Shown here: piece by piece, positions 35,331 to 44,629 of the stretch
Layout of the letters: each line of letters opens with the position of its first letter
Numbering within the stretch: the first letter of the stretch is position 1
Assembly: GCF_040822065.1 (NCBI RefSeq)
Contig: NZ_CP162005.1
Location: 4,898,001 to 4,962,000 of the forward strand
Direction: 5' to 3'
DNA: 64,000 nt
From: Pedobacter sp. WC2423
Lineage (GTDB): Bacteria; Bacteroidota; Bacteroidia; Sphingobacteriales; Sphingobacteriaceae
Made by a program: the position numbers and the translations under genes
Notes under the pieces: generated by a model
Databases searched by the model: none
What the model saw: the letters and a program-made list of their open reading frames with translations, nothing else
Told to the model about the DNA's origin: nothing

Positions 35331-35351
35331 AGATTAGAATGAGATTAGAAT
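35331..35351 (-). promoter_or_regulatory. Tandem 11-bp-period repeat, candidate response-regulator site
   Basis: AGATTAGAAT occurs at 35331-35340 and again at 35342-35351, an exact period of 11 bp, about 30 bp upstream of the predicted -7 box of usp. OmpR/PhoB-type regulators bind direct repeats of this period at this position, and such a regulator is encoded nearby (36762-37448). Binding is inferred. Confidence 0.5.
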
Positions 35352-35355
35352 TTCG

Positions 35356-35390
35356 GGAATAATCAGATTGTCTTGACAGGAATAATCAGA
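35356..35390. repeat. Second direct repeat near the usp promoter (23-bp period)
   Basis: GGAATAATCAGA occurs at 35356-35367 and 35379-35390. It lies between the histidine kinase stop and the 11-bp-period repeats. It may extend the regulator site; nothing else in the interval explains it. Confidence 0.45.
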
Positions 35391-35400
35391 GGTATCCTGA

Positions 35401-36765
35401 TCAGCGTGAACGGGGCAATAAAATGCTCATTTCAGTTCCGGATTCCTGTACAGTTTTAATAGCTATACTTCCCTTGTGCAAACGGATAATATTTAATGAT
35501 AAAGGCAGGCCTACCCCATATCCATTATAATCAGTCGTATTGGAAGCGCGGAAAAATGGCTCAAACACATGTTGTAGTTCATCCTCAGGAATGCCAATTC
35601 CCTGATCCTTTACACTGATTACGATATTGGTACGTGTAACAGATAAACCGACTTCAACCACTCTGTTATCAGAATATTTACAAGCATTGTTTACAATATT
35701 GGTTACTGCCAGCTTAATCAGGTTCAGGTTTCCATTTAAATTAATACTTTCCGGGTTTTCCGGAAGTTTAGAAAAATCTACCTGAATTTTATTCTCCGGA
35801 TTCACCAGGTCGATAGAAGCCTTTACATCCCAGATCAACTCATCCAGCCGGATTTCTTCCCAGCGCTGTTTTTCCCCGTCAAAACCAGATTGTGCTAAAC
35901 TTAATAAACTCGTCAATATATTTTCCAGTCTTTCGGACTCCGCCTGGATAGTCGCTAAAGATTTCTGAAGCTCAGGATCCCGGTGGCCGTCTCTGGCAAT
36001 TGTCAATTCGGCTTCCCCGCTAATGATCGTTAATGGTGTTCTTAACTCATGAGAAGCATTGCTGATAAAATTGTTCTGTGTTTCGAAAGCAGTTTCCAGT
36101 CTGTCCAGCATCTCATTAAAAGTCTGTGAAATCTCTGAGATTTCATCATTTCCTTTGATAGGCGGGAGGCGCTGGTGTAAATTCTCTGCGCTGATCCCTT
36201 TCGCCTTTTTAATTAACTCTCTGATTGGTTTAAAAGTGAAGTCAGAGAATCTTCTTCCTACAAAGTACGATAAAGCGACCGAAAGGAAGAAACCTGCAAA
36301 CAAGATTTTCTGTAAATCCTTAAGCTCCCTGTAACCATAAGGATCTTTTGCAGAAATGATAACAATATAGCCATTCGGTCCATTTTTGAAGTACTTACCA
36401 GCATAAAACACGTTTTCGTTCCGGTAACGGGCCAGCATACCAGATTCAATATTTTTATAAAAACTGGAAGGGAGGTTTACCTTTTTATTAAAAGCTATTT
36501 TACTAGGTTCATCCGCAGCAAAAACCTGTTCTTCCTCCTGTGGCAGACGTTCCAGGTATTTCTGGCGTACCTCGTTATACTCCAGCGTATTTGTTCCAGC
36601 TGCAGCCTTAGTCTGAATCGCTATTTTTACCCGCGCTTCCAATCTCTTGTAGAAATCTTCAAAAGCAAACTCATTTGCAAAATACCATACAAAACCACTC
36701 AATAAAGAGATGATAATTGCAGATAAGACAGCAAATAAGAAAGTGATGCGGGTATTTAAATTCAT
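35401..36765 (-). CDS. Sensor histidine kinase
   Basis: The 454-residue kinase has two membrane helices (about 8-30 and 153-170) enclosing a periplasmic domain of about 120 residues, a HAMP domain (171-225), a HisKA domain with phospho-acceptor His239 (NASHELRTPL) and a HATPase_c domain (NIVNNACKYSDN, KDQGIGIP, GYGVGLPLS). The periplasmic domain has no motif I recognise, so the signal is unknown. It overlaps the response regulator gene by 4 bp (ATGA), a typical two-component operon. Confidence 0.93.
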   Translation of the reverse strand: MNLNTRITFLFAVLSAIIISLLSGFVWYFANEFAFEDFYKRLEARVKIAIQTKAAAGTNTLEYNEVRQKYLERLPQEEEQVFAADEPSKIAFNKKVNLPSSFYKNIESGMLARYRNENVFYAGKYFKNGPNGYIVIISAKDPYGYRELKDLQKILFAGFFLSVALSYFVGRRFSDFTFKPIRELIKKAKGISAENLHQRLPPIKGNDEISEISQTFNEMLDRLETAFETQNNFISNASHELRTPLTIISGEAELTIARDGHRDPELQKSLATIQAESERLENILTSLLSLAQSGFDGEKQRWEEIRLDELIWDVKASIDLVNPENKIQVDFSKLPENPESINLNGNLNLIKLAVTNIVNNACKYSDNRVVEVGLSVTRTNIVISVKDQGIGIPEDELQHVFEPFFRASNTTDYNGYGVGLPLSLNIIRLHKGSIAIKTVQESGTEMSILLPRSR

Positions 36766-37448
36766 GGCAATGATTTTTCTTTGAGCAGGTAGCCTAATCC
36801 AACAACCGTATGCAGCAGCGTGGTGCTAAAGCCTTTGTCTATTTTCTTTCTCAGGTAATTGACATAAACATCAACCACATTTGTGCCCATGTTAAAATCA
36901 ATATCCCAGACATTCTCCAGAATATCTATTCTGGACAAAGTTTTGTTCTTATTTCTGGCAAAGAATTGAAGCAGGCGGTATTCTGTTGCCGTCAATGTGA
37001 TTTCCTGATTGGCTCTGGTCACTGTTTTACCAGAAATATTGATCTGTAAATCGCCAATAGTGATAATTTCATCTGCTTGCTGAAGACCGGCATGCCGCCT
37101 CAACAACATGCGGATTCTTGCACTTAGCTCAGCAATTTTAAAAGGTTTCACCAGGTAATCATCAGCCCCATTGTCAAGTCCTGTAACGATATTCTCCGTA
37201 CTGCTTAATGCAGTCAGCATAATAATAGGTAGCTGCGGATAATTCTTCTTGATCTGCTTGCACAAGTCCAGACCATTGATTCCAGGAAGCATAATGTCCA
37301 GTATAATCAATGAAAAAGTATGCGCCGAAACCATTTCCAGCGCAATAAACCCGTCAGGTGCCACACTTAGCTCAAAGCCTTCACTGCTTAACCCTCTTTT
37401 CAGAACTGACACCACATTAGGCTCGTCTTCAACAATAAGGAGTTTCAT
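36762..37448 (-). CDS. OmpR-family response regulator
   Basis: The protein (228 aa) combines a receiver domain (acidic DE at 7-9, phospho-acceptor Asp51 in LIILDIMLPG, Lys in DDYLVKPF) and a C-terminal winged-helix DNA-binding domain (ITLTATEYRLLQFFARNKNKTLSR, VDVYVNYLRKKID). It pairs with the kinase that overlaps it by 4 bp. Possible targets include the usp-bestrophin operon immediately downstream, whose promoter carries 11-bp-period direct repeats. Confidence 0.95.
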   Translation of the reverse strand: MKLLIVEDEPNVVSVLKRGLSSEGFELSVAPDGFIALEMVSAHTFSLIILDIMLPGINGLDLCKQIKKNYPQLPIIMLTALSSTENIVTGLDNGADDYLVKPFKIAELSARIRMLLRRHAGLQQADEIITIGDLQINISGKTVTRANQEITLTATEYRLLQFFARNKNKTLSRIDILENVWDIDFNMGTNVVDVYVNYLRKKIDKGFSTTLLHTVVGLGYLLKEKSLP

Positions 37449-37494
37449 AAGCAGGTGTTTTATTCAGGCAAATTTAAGCAGATTGAAATGGAAA

Positions 37495-37932
37495 TCAGCC
37501 TGGTTTAGAAGAAAATAGAATTTTCAGTTTTTTGTAGTTGATCTTAGCATGATATTTAAGGAAGATATCGCTGCCAATAATCGCTACGATCCGGGGGTGC
37601 CCCATTAATTCATAAGCATCATTTACAGTTTCCAGATCCAGCGCTACCGCAGGGTAAGCTTTAATCATCAGTTTACCGATTTTTAATTTCAGGATCACTG
37701 CCTGTATCGTACTTGAAGTTGTAAACAATGTCGTCGCATTGGTTTCTTCCTCCTGCTGTTCAACCACAGCACCGCTATACTGCTCAATAAAGGCCTTGTT
37801 GAATACTGACCTTGAAGCTCCGGTATCTACGACTGCCCAATGTTTTTTACCAAAAACAACGATTTCCACCAGGAGGTGGAAACCGTCATCATTTAAGTTT
37901 ATTAAAGTAAGAGGGACTGTAACAGTACGCAT
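37495..37932 (-). CDS. Retropepsin-like aspartic protease domain protein
   Basis: This small protein of 145 residues has a single retropepsin-like motif, VVDTGASRSVF (Asp36-Thr-Gly), and a later hydrophobic IVAIIGSDIFLKYHAKINY segment that fits the second flap/ILG-type motif of the fold. One DTG per chain means it must dimerise to be active. No signal peptide, so cytoplasmic. Its ATG overlaps the mdh stop (TAATG), so it is translationally coupled to malate dehydrogenase. Substrate unknown. Confidence 0.75.
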   Translation of the reverse strand: MRTVTVPLTLINLNDDGFHLLVEIVVFGKKHWAVVDTGASRSVFNKAFIEQYSGAVVEQQEEETNATTLFTTSSTIQAVILKLKIGKLMIKAYPAVALDLETVNDAYELMGHPRIVAIIGSDIFLKYHAKINYKKLKILFSSKPG

Positions 37933-38870
37933 TAAATAAGCTTCATTTCTTTAAGCACATTATTCATTGCCCTTACCGCATCAGCACTTTTATTGAAGGC
38001 AGTTTTTTCTTCCTCATTCAGATTATAATCTATAATCTTTTCCCAGCCATTACGACCAACAATTACAGGTACACCTAAACAAATATCATTTTGTCCATAT
38101 TCCCCATCAAGGGCAACACAGCAAGTAAATAGTTTCTTTTCATCACGAACAATGCTCTCCACCAGTGCAGCACCGGCAGCACCGGGAGCATACCATGCCG
38201 AAGTTCCCAATAAGCCAGTTAATGTCGCGCCACCTACCATAGTATCAGCAGCAACTTTAGCCAGTACCTCAGCAGATAAAATATCCTTTACTGGCAAACT
38301 CTGATAAGTTGCATAACGTGTTAACGGAATCATTGTCGTATCACCATGACCACCGATAACAAAGCCCTGCAGATCATTTGAATTACAGTTTAAGGCTACA
38401 CTCAGGTAATATTTAAACCTTGCACTATCTAAAGTACCACCCATACCAATGATTCTGTTTTTAGGCAGCCCCAAAGATTTAAGTGCTAAATAAGTCATGG
38501 TATCCATTGGATTGCTGATCACAATAATAATCGCATCCGGAGAGAACTTTAATATATTTTCTGCTACACCTTTAACAATACCCGCATTGATGCCAATCAG
38601 CTCTTCACGGGTCATTCCCGGTTTGCGCGGTAAACCAGAAGTAATTACAGCAACGGCAGAACCTGCGGTCTGGCTATAATCATTTGTTACCCCGGTAATT
38701 TTTGTATTAAAACCCAGCAATGCAGCAGTCTGCATCATATCTATCGCTTTGCCTTCAGCAAAACCTTCTTTGATATCTAATAAAACTAATTCTTCAGCTA
38801 ACTCTTTTCTAGCAATATTATCTGCGCAAGTCGCACCAACTGCTCCTGCACCAACAACTGTTATCTTCAT
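37932..38870 (-). CDS. mdh: Malate dehydrogenase
   Basis: The enzyme (312 aa) is the LDH-like type of malate dehydrogenase: Rossmann start VVGAGAVGATCADNIA, the substrate loop GLPRKPGMTR (Arg82, Arg88; Arg rather than Gln at this site marks MDH rather than LDH), the DSARFKYYLS block and catalytic His175 in GGHGDTTMIP. It oxidises malate to oxaloacetate with NAD+ in the TCA cycle. It is the first gene of a minus-strand run with the retropepsin-like gene and perhaps the two-component genes. Confidence 0.95.
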   Translation of the reverse strand: MKITVVGAGAVGATCADNIARKELAEELVLLDIKEGFAEGKAIDMMQTAALLGFNTKITGVTNDYSQTAGSAVAVITSGLPRKPGMTREELIGINAGIVKGVAENILKFSPDAIIIVISNPMDTMTYLALKSLGLPKNRIIGMGGTLDSARFKYYLSVALNCNSNDLQGFVIGGHGDTTMIPLTRYATYQSLPVKDILSAEVLAKVAADTMVGGATLTGLLGTSAWYAPGAAGAALVESIVRDEKKLFTCCVALDGEYGQNDICLGVPVIVGRNGWEKIIDYNLNEEEKTAFNKSADAVRAMNNVLKEMKLI

Positions 38871-39098
38871 GGATTCAATTTTTAAATTGTAATAAAATCT
38901 TCATTAGATCTTCCTGCCCAAGTTATAAAATTTAAGGCATTATCAGAAAATCTTTAAAAATCCTTTTTAAAACTTTATCAGACCTTCTTGGTTTTATGAG
39001 AAAGAATTTACATTTGCTTAACGTCTGTTTAGATTTGTAAATTGATTTTGGTCATTGCAGCTAAACAGATATTCTTACCGTATTAATTAGGGAACGCT

Positions 39099-39578
39099 AT
39101 GTTAGAGAATAAACCTGTTGAAAAAGTTGATATAATGTCTTATGCAGGTAAATGGTATTCACTATGTTCAATACCCACCTTTATGGACAAAAACTGGCAT
39201 GAAACTACAGAGACGTATGTGATACATCCTGACGGTTACTATGCAGTTTTTACTACCTATAAGTTACCCCCGGCCCAAACAACCAAGTACGTACGCTCCA
39301 AACTGATTGTGGTTCGCGGAACCAGTAATGCACAACTTAAAGCACAGTTTGTATGGCCTTTAAAAGTGGATTACTGGATTATTGAACTTGCCGCAGATTA
39401 CTCCTATGCCGTTGTCGGGCACCCTAAACACAAAAACCTTTCTATTCTTTCCCGCAGGCCGGAAATGTCCGACGAACTTCTGAATGAAATTATAGAACGA
39501 TGTGAGCAAAAAGGTTACGATACCTCAAAGCTTGTCTCACAGGAACATAAGCCAGCAGCACCTAAGAGTCAGGCATAA
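39099..39578 (+). CDS. Lipocalin family protein (Blc-like)
   Basis: The protein (159 aa) has the lipocalin signature near its N-terminus (YAGKWYSLCSIPTF), then strands with YVIHPDGYYAVFTTYK and LKVDYWIIELAADYSYAVVGHP, followed by a C-terminal helix (MSDELLNEIIERCEQKG), all in Blc order. There is no signal peptide or lipobox, unlike E. coli Blc, so it appears cytoplasmic. Ligand likely a fatty acid or lysophospholipid, by family. Confidence 0.82.
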   Translation: MLENKPVEKVDIMSYAGKWYSLCSIPTFMDKNWHETTETYVIHPDGYYAVFTTYKLPPAQTTKYVRSKLIVVRGTSNAQLKAQFVWPLKVDYWIIELAADYSYAVVGHPKHKNLSILSRRPEMSDELLNEIIERCEQKGYDTSKLVSQEHKPAAPKSQA

Positions 39579-39703
39579 TCTTCCTGAATCCAGTAACAAT
39601 TTTATCAGGTAAATTTCAACCGCTTCTTAAAAAAACGTAATTTTGTACCTCGCTTTGTTTGAGGAATAGTACCCAGAGAACAGGGATTCATAATTACCCT
39701 TCT

Positions 39704-42700
39704 ATGTATTTAATTTTTGATACCGAAACTACAGGTCTGCCTGCCAATTATAATGCACCCGTATCCGATACTAACAATTGGCCAAGGTGTATTCAGATTG
39801 CCTGGCAGTTGCACGATGCGTTAGGAAACCTGGTTGAACACCAGGACTTTCTGGTCAGGCCTGATGGATTTAATATTCCATACGATGCCGAACGTATCCA
39901 CGGTATTTCTACAGAATTAGCCACAGCACAAGGTATTGATATCCGTGAAGCCTTAGAGAAATTCAATATTGTCCTTTCCAAAGCTAAATTTGTAGTCGGA
40001 CAGAATATTGGCTTTGATGTCAATATCATGGGCGCTGAATTTTACCGGATGGGTATCGAAAGCCCTATGGCTCAAATGCCTGTTCTGGATACCTGTACAG
40101 AAGTTACCGCCAACTTATTAAAAATTCCCGGAGGTAGAGGAGGCAGGTTCAAACTGCCAACGCTGACCGAATTACACAGTTACTTATTTGGTGTCCCATT
40201 TGCAGAAGCACATAATGCAACGGCAGATGTGGAAGCAACCACGCGTTGTTTCCTTCAGTTAGTAAAAATGGAGGTTTTTACGCCCGAACAGCTTCAGGCT
40301 GATCAGGAGTATATCCGTTCATTTATTGCCAGTCAGCCGGCAGTAATACCAAGTGCAGGCATTCAGCACATTAACCTTAAGGCTGCTTCTGATGAAATCA
40401 GAAGAAAACAGGCCAAAGCTGAAGGTCCTGGTTTATCAAAACAAGACTTAAAAGACAATCAGCAAGAACTCAAAGACGCAACATTTGTCCACCTGCATAA
40501 CCACACACAGTTTTCAGTCTTGCAGTCTACCATTAATATTCCGGGTCTTATTGCAGCGGCAGCGGCCGATAAAATGCCTGCTGTAGCGATGACAGACCAC
40601 GCCAATATGATGGGGGCCTTTCACTTTGTGAACCAGGTACTGAATCATAACAAAGGCGTAGAAGCCAGAAATAATGCAGCCATAGAAAAAGGAGAAGAGC
40701 CTGCAGAAGTACCGATTACGCCGATTGTAGGCTGTGAATTCTTTGTCTGTGAAAATCACCTGGATAAATCCCGTAAAGACAACGGTTATCAGATGGTGCT
40801 GCTCGCTAAGAATAAAACAGGTTACCATAACCTGGCCAAGATGTCTTCCATTGCCTATACCAAAGGATTTTACTATATCCCAAGGATTGACCGGAATGTT
40901 ATCGAACAATATAAAGAAGATATCATTGTCCTTTCCGGAAACCTGTATGGTGAAATAGCCAGTAAGATCCTGAATATGGGTGAAAACCAGGCTGAAGAAG
41001 CATTAATCTGGTGGAAATCATTATTCGGTGCAGACTTCTATATGGAGATTATGCGCCATAACCAGGATGATGAAACCGTAGTAAATAAAACGCTGATCGC
41101 CTTAGCTCAAAAACATAATATTAAGCTGATTGCAACAAACAATACCTATTACATCAATAAAAAGGATGCCAATGCACACGACATTTTACTATGCGTAAAA
41201 GATGCAGAGAAGCAAGCTACACCTATAGGCAGGGGACGTGGATACCGTTATGGCTTACCCAACCAGGAATATTATTTCAAATCTTCAGAAGAGATGAAAA
41301 AACTGTTTGCGGATCTTCCGGAAGCAATTTTAAATATTCAGGAAATAGTAGACAAAATATCAATCTATAAACTCGCCAGAGAAGTACTCTTACCTAAATT
41401 TGATATTCCTGAACAGTTTATAGTGCAGGAAGATGAAGATGACGCAGGTAAAAGAGGAGAGAATAAATATTTACGCCACCTTACTTTTGTTGGGGCAGAA
41501 AAAAGATACGGAGAACTTACTCCCGAAATTATAGAACGTCTGGACTTTGAGCTTCAGACTATTGAGAAAACAGGTTATCCGGGTTACTTCCTGATTGTAC
41601 AGGATTTTATCAGGGAAGCCAGAAATCTGGATGTATCAGTAGGTCCGGGGCGTGGTTCTGCTGCGGGATCTGTAGTGGCTTACTGTTTGTGGATCACTAA
41701 TATTGACCCTATCAAGTACGATCTCCTTTTTGAGCGTTTCCTGAATCCTGACCGGGTATCCATGCCCGATATTGATATCGATTTTGATGACGAGGGCAGG
41801 GGCCGCGTCATGGACTATGTGATCAATAAATATGGCGCAAACCAGGTGGCACAGATCATCACCTATGGTACAATGGCCGCTAAGTCTTCTATTAAAGATA
41901 CCGCCCGCGTATTGGACCTGCCACTTTTTGAAGCCGATAAAATAGCCAAGCTTATCCCCAACCTGAAGCTCGCAAAAATCTTTAACCTCGATGAGAAATC
42001 ACTCCGGGGAGCCTTGCGTGCAGATGAATATGAGAAAGTAGTAGAGCTGAAAGATATTGCAGACTCTAAAAGCTTAAGTGCTGAAACTATACAGCAAGCC
42101 AGAATACTGGAAGGTTCTTTAAGAAATACCGGTATCCATGCCTGCGGGGTAATTATTACACCAGACGACATTACCAATTACGTACCTGTGGCCATGGCCA
42201 AAGATTCCGATCTGTACGTTACCCAGTTTGATAACTCTGTAGTAGAAAGCGCGGGATTATTGAAAATGGACTTTTTAGGGTTGAAAACACTGACCCTGAT
42301 TAAAGATACCGTTAAACTGGTTCGCTTAAGAACAGGTATTCAGCTTGACCCTGATGAATTCCCTATAGACGACGTCAGAACTTACGAATTGTTCCAGCGT
42401 GGAGAAACCATTGGTATTTTCCAGTACGAGTCTACCGGGATGCAGAAATACATGAAAGAATTAAAGCCTACCGTATTCGGAGATTTAATTGCCATGAATG
42501 CACTTTACCGTCCTGGGCCACTGGAGTATATTCCAAGTTTTGTCCGAAGAAAAAACGGAGAGGAAGAAATTAAGTATGACCTGGATGCCTGCGAAGAATA
42601 CCTGAAAGAAACCTATGGAATTACAGTTTATCAGGAACAGGTGATGCTTTTATCACAGAAACTTGCCGGATTTACCAAAGGTGAGGCCGACGTACTGCGT

Positions 42701-44137
42701 AAAGCGATGGGTAAGAAGCAGAAAGATGTACTGGATAAAATGAAACCTAAATTTGTTGCCCAGGCAGCAGAAAAAGGGCATGCTCCGGCTACATTAGAGA
42801 AAATATGGAAAGATTGGGAAGCATTCGCTTCTTACGCCTTCAATAAATCTCACTCTACCTGTTACGCCTGGATTGCTTACCAGACCGCTTATCTGAAGGC
42901 ACATTACCCGGCAGAATATATGGCCGCAGTACTGACGAATAATATGAGTGATATTAAGCAGGTGGCCTTTTTCATGGAAGAATGTAAACAAATGGGGGTA
43001 AGAGTACTTGGTCCGGATGTGAATGAATCCATTTTGAAGTTTTCCGTAAATCCTCAGGGAGAAGTACGCTTTGGTCTTTCCGGAATTAAAGGCGTAGGGG
43101 AGAAAGCTGTAGAAAGTATCATTGAAGAGCGGACTAATGGCGGATTTTACAACAGTATTTATGATTTTGCCAGACGTTCCAATACCAGAACGGTCAATAA
43201 GAAAGCCTATGAGAGTTTCGTTTATAGCGGTGCTTTTGATAGTTTTGGTTTCCACCGGGCGCAATTCTTCTTTGTGGGAATTAATGATAAGCTGAACGGT
43301 ATTGAGAAGCTGATCAAGTATTCAAATGATTTCCAGAACAGTGAATCTTCTGCACAATCCTCGCTGTTTGGTGGTACGGTTGCAGATATGATCAACGAGC
43401 CTACTTTACCAGTGGCTGCAGAATGGACATTAATAGACAGATTAAAATACGAGAAAGATGCAATCGGGATTTTCCTGAGCGGTCATCCGCTCGATAATTA
43501 TAAATTAGAGCTGAAAGAATTCTGTCAGCACAACGTTCGTCACCTTGCTGTAGTCAATAAGATACGGATGGGGGATACAAATGAAGACGTATTGGCAGAG
43601 TTTGAACAACTCAAAAACAGGGAACTGGTGGTCGGCGGACTGGTTGTAATCTCCGCACAACGGATGACTAAAACCGGAAAACCATTTGGGACTATTGTTT
43701 TTGAAGATTACAATGACAGTTGTGAACTGGCTTTATTTGGAGAAGACTTTGTTAAATTCAAGCAGTTTATGACTGATGGTTATTTCCTGCAAATCCGTGG
43801 CCGTGTGGGAGAACGCTTCCGTAAAGAAGGAGACTGGGAATTTAAAATCACATCCATAGCTCTTTTATCGGATTTACGGGATAAACTGGCAAAATGTATC
43901 ACCATACAGATTCCAATTCAGGGAATCAATGATCAGATTATTACACAAATCCTGGCGATCATTGCAGAAAATAAAGAAAATACAGAACAACAAAACTGTC
44001 AATTGAATTTTGTTGTGTACGACCGGGAACAAAATGTTTCGCTTGATCTTCCTTCTAAGTCGCTGAAAATCAACCCTGATAATACATTTCTGGAGCAGTT
44101 GAAAGAGCTGAATGTGGTGAGTTATAAGTTGAACTAA
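39704..44137 (+). CDS. dnaE: DNA polymerase III alpha subunit with N-terminal DnaQ-like exonuclease
   Basis: The 1477-residue protein begins with a complete DEDDh 3'-5' exonuclease domain (Asp6 and Glu8 in FDTETTG, Asp105 in NIGFD, His170 and Asp175 in AHNATADVEA; about 1-190), then a PHP domain (FVHLHNHTQFS at 261; AMTDHANMMG), the polymerase palm with PDIDIDFDDEGR (about 688-699), HhH and an OB-fold (LVVGGLVVISAQ). It is the replicative polymerase, with proofreading probably in cis. I chose the ATG at 39704 because MYLIFDTETTG starts the exonuclease strand directly; upstream in-frame TTG at 39659 would add residues with no family match. Confidence 0.93.
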   Translation: MYLIFDTETTGLPANYNAPVSDTNNWPRCIQIAWQLHDALGNLVEHQDFLVRPDGFNIPYDAERIHGISTELATAQGIDIREALEKFNIVLSKAKFVVGQNIGFDVNIMGAEFYRMGIESPMAQMPVLDTCTEVTANLLKIPGGRGGRFKLPTLTELHSYLFGVPFAEAHNATADVEATTRCFLQLVKMEVFTPEQLQADQEYIRSFIASQPAVIPSAGIQHINLKAASDEIRRKQAKAEGPGLSKQDLKDNQQELKDATFVHLHNHTQFSVLQSTINIPGLIAAAAADKMPAVAMTDHANMMGAFHFVNQVLNHNKGVEARNNAAIEKGEEPAEVPITPIVGCEFFVCENHLDKSRKDNGYQMVLLAKNKTGYHNLAKMSSIAYTKGFYYIPRIDRNVIEQYKEDIIVLSGNLYGEIASKILNMGENQAEEALIWWKSLFGADFYMEIMRHNQDDETVVNKTLIALAQKHNIKLIATNNTYYINKKDANAHDILLCVKDAEKQATPIGRGRGYRYGLPNQEYYFKSSEEMKKLFADLPEAILNIQEIVDKISIYKLAREVLLPKFDIPEQFIVQEDEDDAGKRGENKYLRHLTFVGAEKRYGELTPEIIERLDFELQTIEKTGYPGYFLIVQDFIREARNLDVSVGPGRGSAAGSVVAYCLWITNIDPIKYDLLFERFLNPDRVSMPDIDIDFDDEGRGRVMDYVINKYGANQVAQIITYGTMAAKSSIKDTARVLDLPLFEADKIAKLIPNLKLAKIFNLDEKSLRGALRADEYEKVVELKDIADSKSLSAETIQQARILEGSLRNTGIHACGVIITPDDITNYVPVAMAKDSDLYVTQFDNSVVESAGLLKMDFLGLKTLTLIKDTVKLVRLRTGIQLDPDEFPIDDVRTYELFQRGETIGIFQYESTGMQKYMKELKPTVFGDLIAMNALYRPGPLEYIPSFVRRKNGEEEIKYDLDACEEYLKETYGITVYQEQVMLLSQKLAGFTKGEADVLRKAMGKKQKDVLDKMKPKFVAQAAEKGHAPATLEKIWKDWEAFASYAFNKSHSTCYAWIAYQTAYLKAHYPAEYMAAVLTNNMSDIKQVAFFMEECKQMGVRVLGPDVNESILKFSVNPQGEVRFGLSGIKGVGEKAVESIIEERTNGGFYNSIYDFARRSNTRTVNKKAYESFVYSGAFDSFGFHRAQFFFVGINDKLNGIEKLIKYSNDFQNSESSAQSSLFGGTVADMINEPTLPVAAEWTLIDRLKYEKDAIGIFLSGHPLDNYKLELKEFCQHNVRHLAVVNKIRMGDTNEDVLAEFEQLKNRELVVGGLVVISAQRMTKTGKPFGTIVFEDYNDSCELALFGEDFVKFKQFMTDGYFLQIRGRVGERFRKEGDWEFKITSIALLSDLRDKLAKCITIQIPIQGINDQIITQILAIIAENKENTEQQNCQLNFVVYDREQNVSLDLPSKSLKINPDNTFLEQLKELNVVSYKLN

Positions 44138-44181
44138 TGTCATTTTGGCATTAGAAAATATGGTGGCATTACAATTGATTA

Positions 44182-44189
44182 TATCTTTG
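44182..44189 (+). promoter_or_regulatory. -7 element of the trxA promoter
   Basis: TATCTTTG matches TAnnTTTG and lies 20 bp before the trxA ATG. I could not find a good -33 TTG at the right spacing. Confidence 0.4.
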
Positions 44190-44209
44190 TATAAATAAAA
44201 ATAAGAAAT

Positions 44210-44527
44210 ATGGCTATAGAAATCACAGACGCTAACTTCGAGGAAGTTGTGTTGAAATCAGATAAACCCGTTTTAGTAGACTTTTGGGCAGAATGGTGTG
44301 GTCCATGTCGCATGGTAGGTCCGGTAGTAGATGAAATCTCAAAAGAATACGAAGGAAAAGCAGTAGTGGGTAAAGTAAACGTGGATAACAACCCACAGAT
44401 TTCTACTCAGTTCGGTATCCGTAACATCCCTGCGTTGTTATTCTTCAAAAATGGTGAAGTAGTTGATAAGCAAGTTGGTGCAGTTCCAAAATCAGTATTA
44501 GCTGGTAAATTGGATAAGCAATTGTAA
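44210..44527 (+). CDS. trxA: Thioredoxin
   Basis: A typical 105-residue cytoplasmic thioredoxin: VLVDFWAEWCGPCRMVGPVV carries the WCGPC active site, NIPALLFFKNGE holds the cis-Pro, and the length is standard. It reduces disulfides in ribonucleotide reductase, peroxiredoxins and others; a Bcp-type peroxidase lies at 55785-56249. It contrasts with the cysteine-free TlpA-like protein at 2383-3522. Confidence 0.97.
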   Translation: MAIEITDANFEEVVLKSDKPVLVDFWAEWCGPCRMVGPVVDEISKEYEGKAVVGKVNVDNNPQISTQFGIRNIPALLFFKNGEVVDKQVGAVPKSVLAGKLDKQL

Positions 44528-44544
44528 TCAACCCAATATATAAA

Positions 44545-44585
44545 AAAAAGCCGCTTCTAAACTAATAGAAACGGCTTTTTCTTTT
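44545..44585 (+). terminator. Terminator after trxA
   Basis: AAAAGCCGCTTCTA pairs with TAGAAACGGCTTTT (one mismatch) around a short loop and is followed by TCTTTT. A run of A on the left suggests some activity in the other direction too. Confidence 0.82.
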
Positions 44586-44629
44586 ACAGGTTATTTTGGA
44601 ATTTATGCTTTTGCAGGCTATTTTAGAAT

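Noticed and set aside
39659..39703. TTG start for dnaE
   Set aside because: Adds 15 residues that do not fit the exonuclease fold; the ATG at 39704 starts at the first beta strand.
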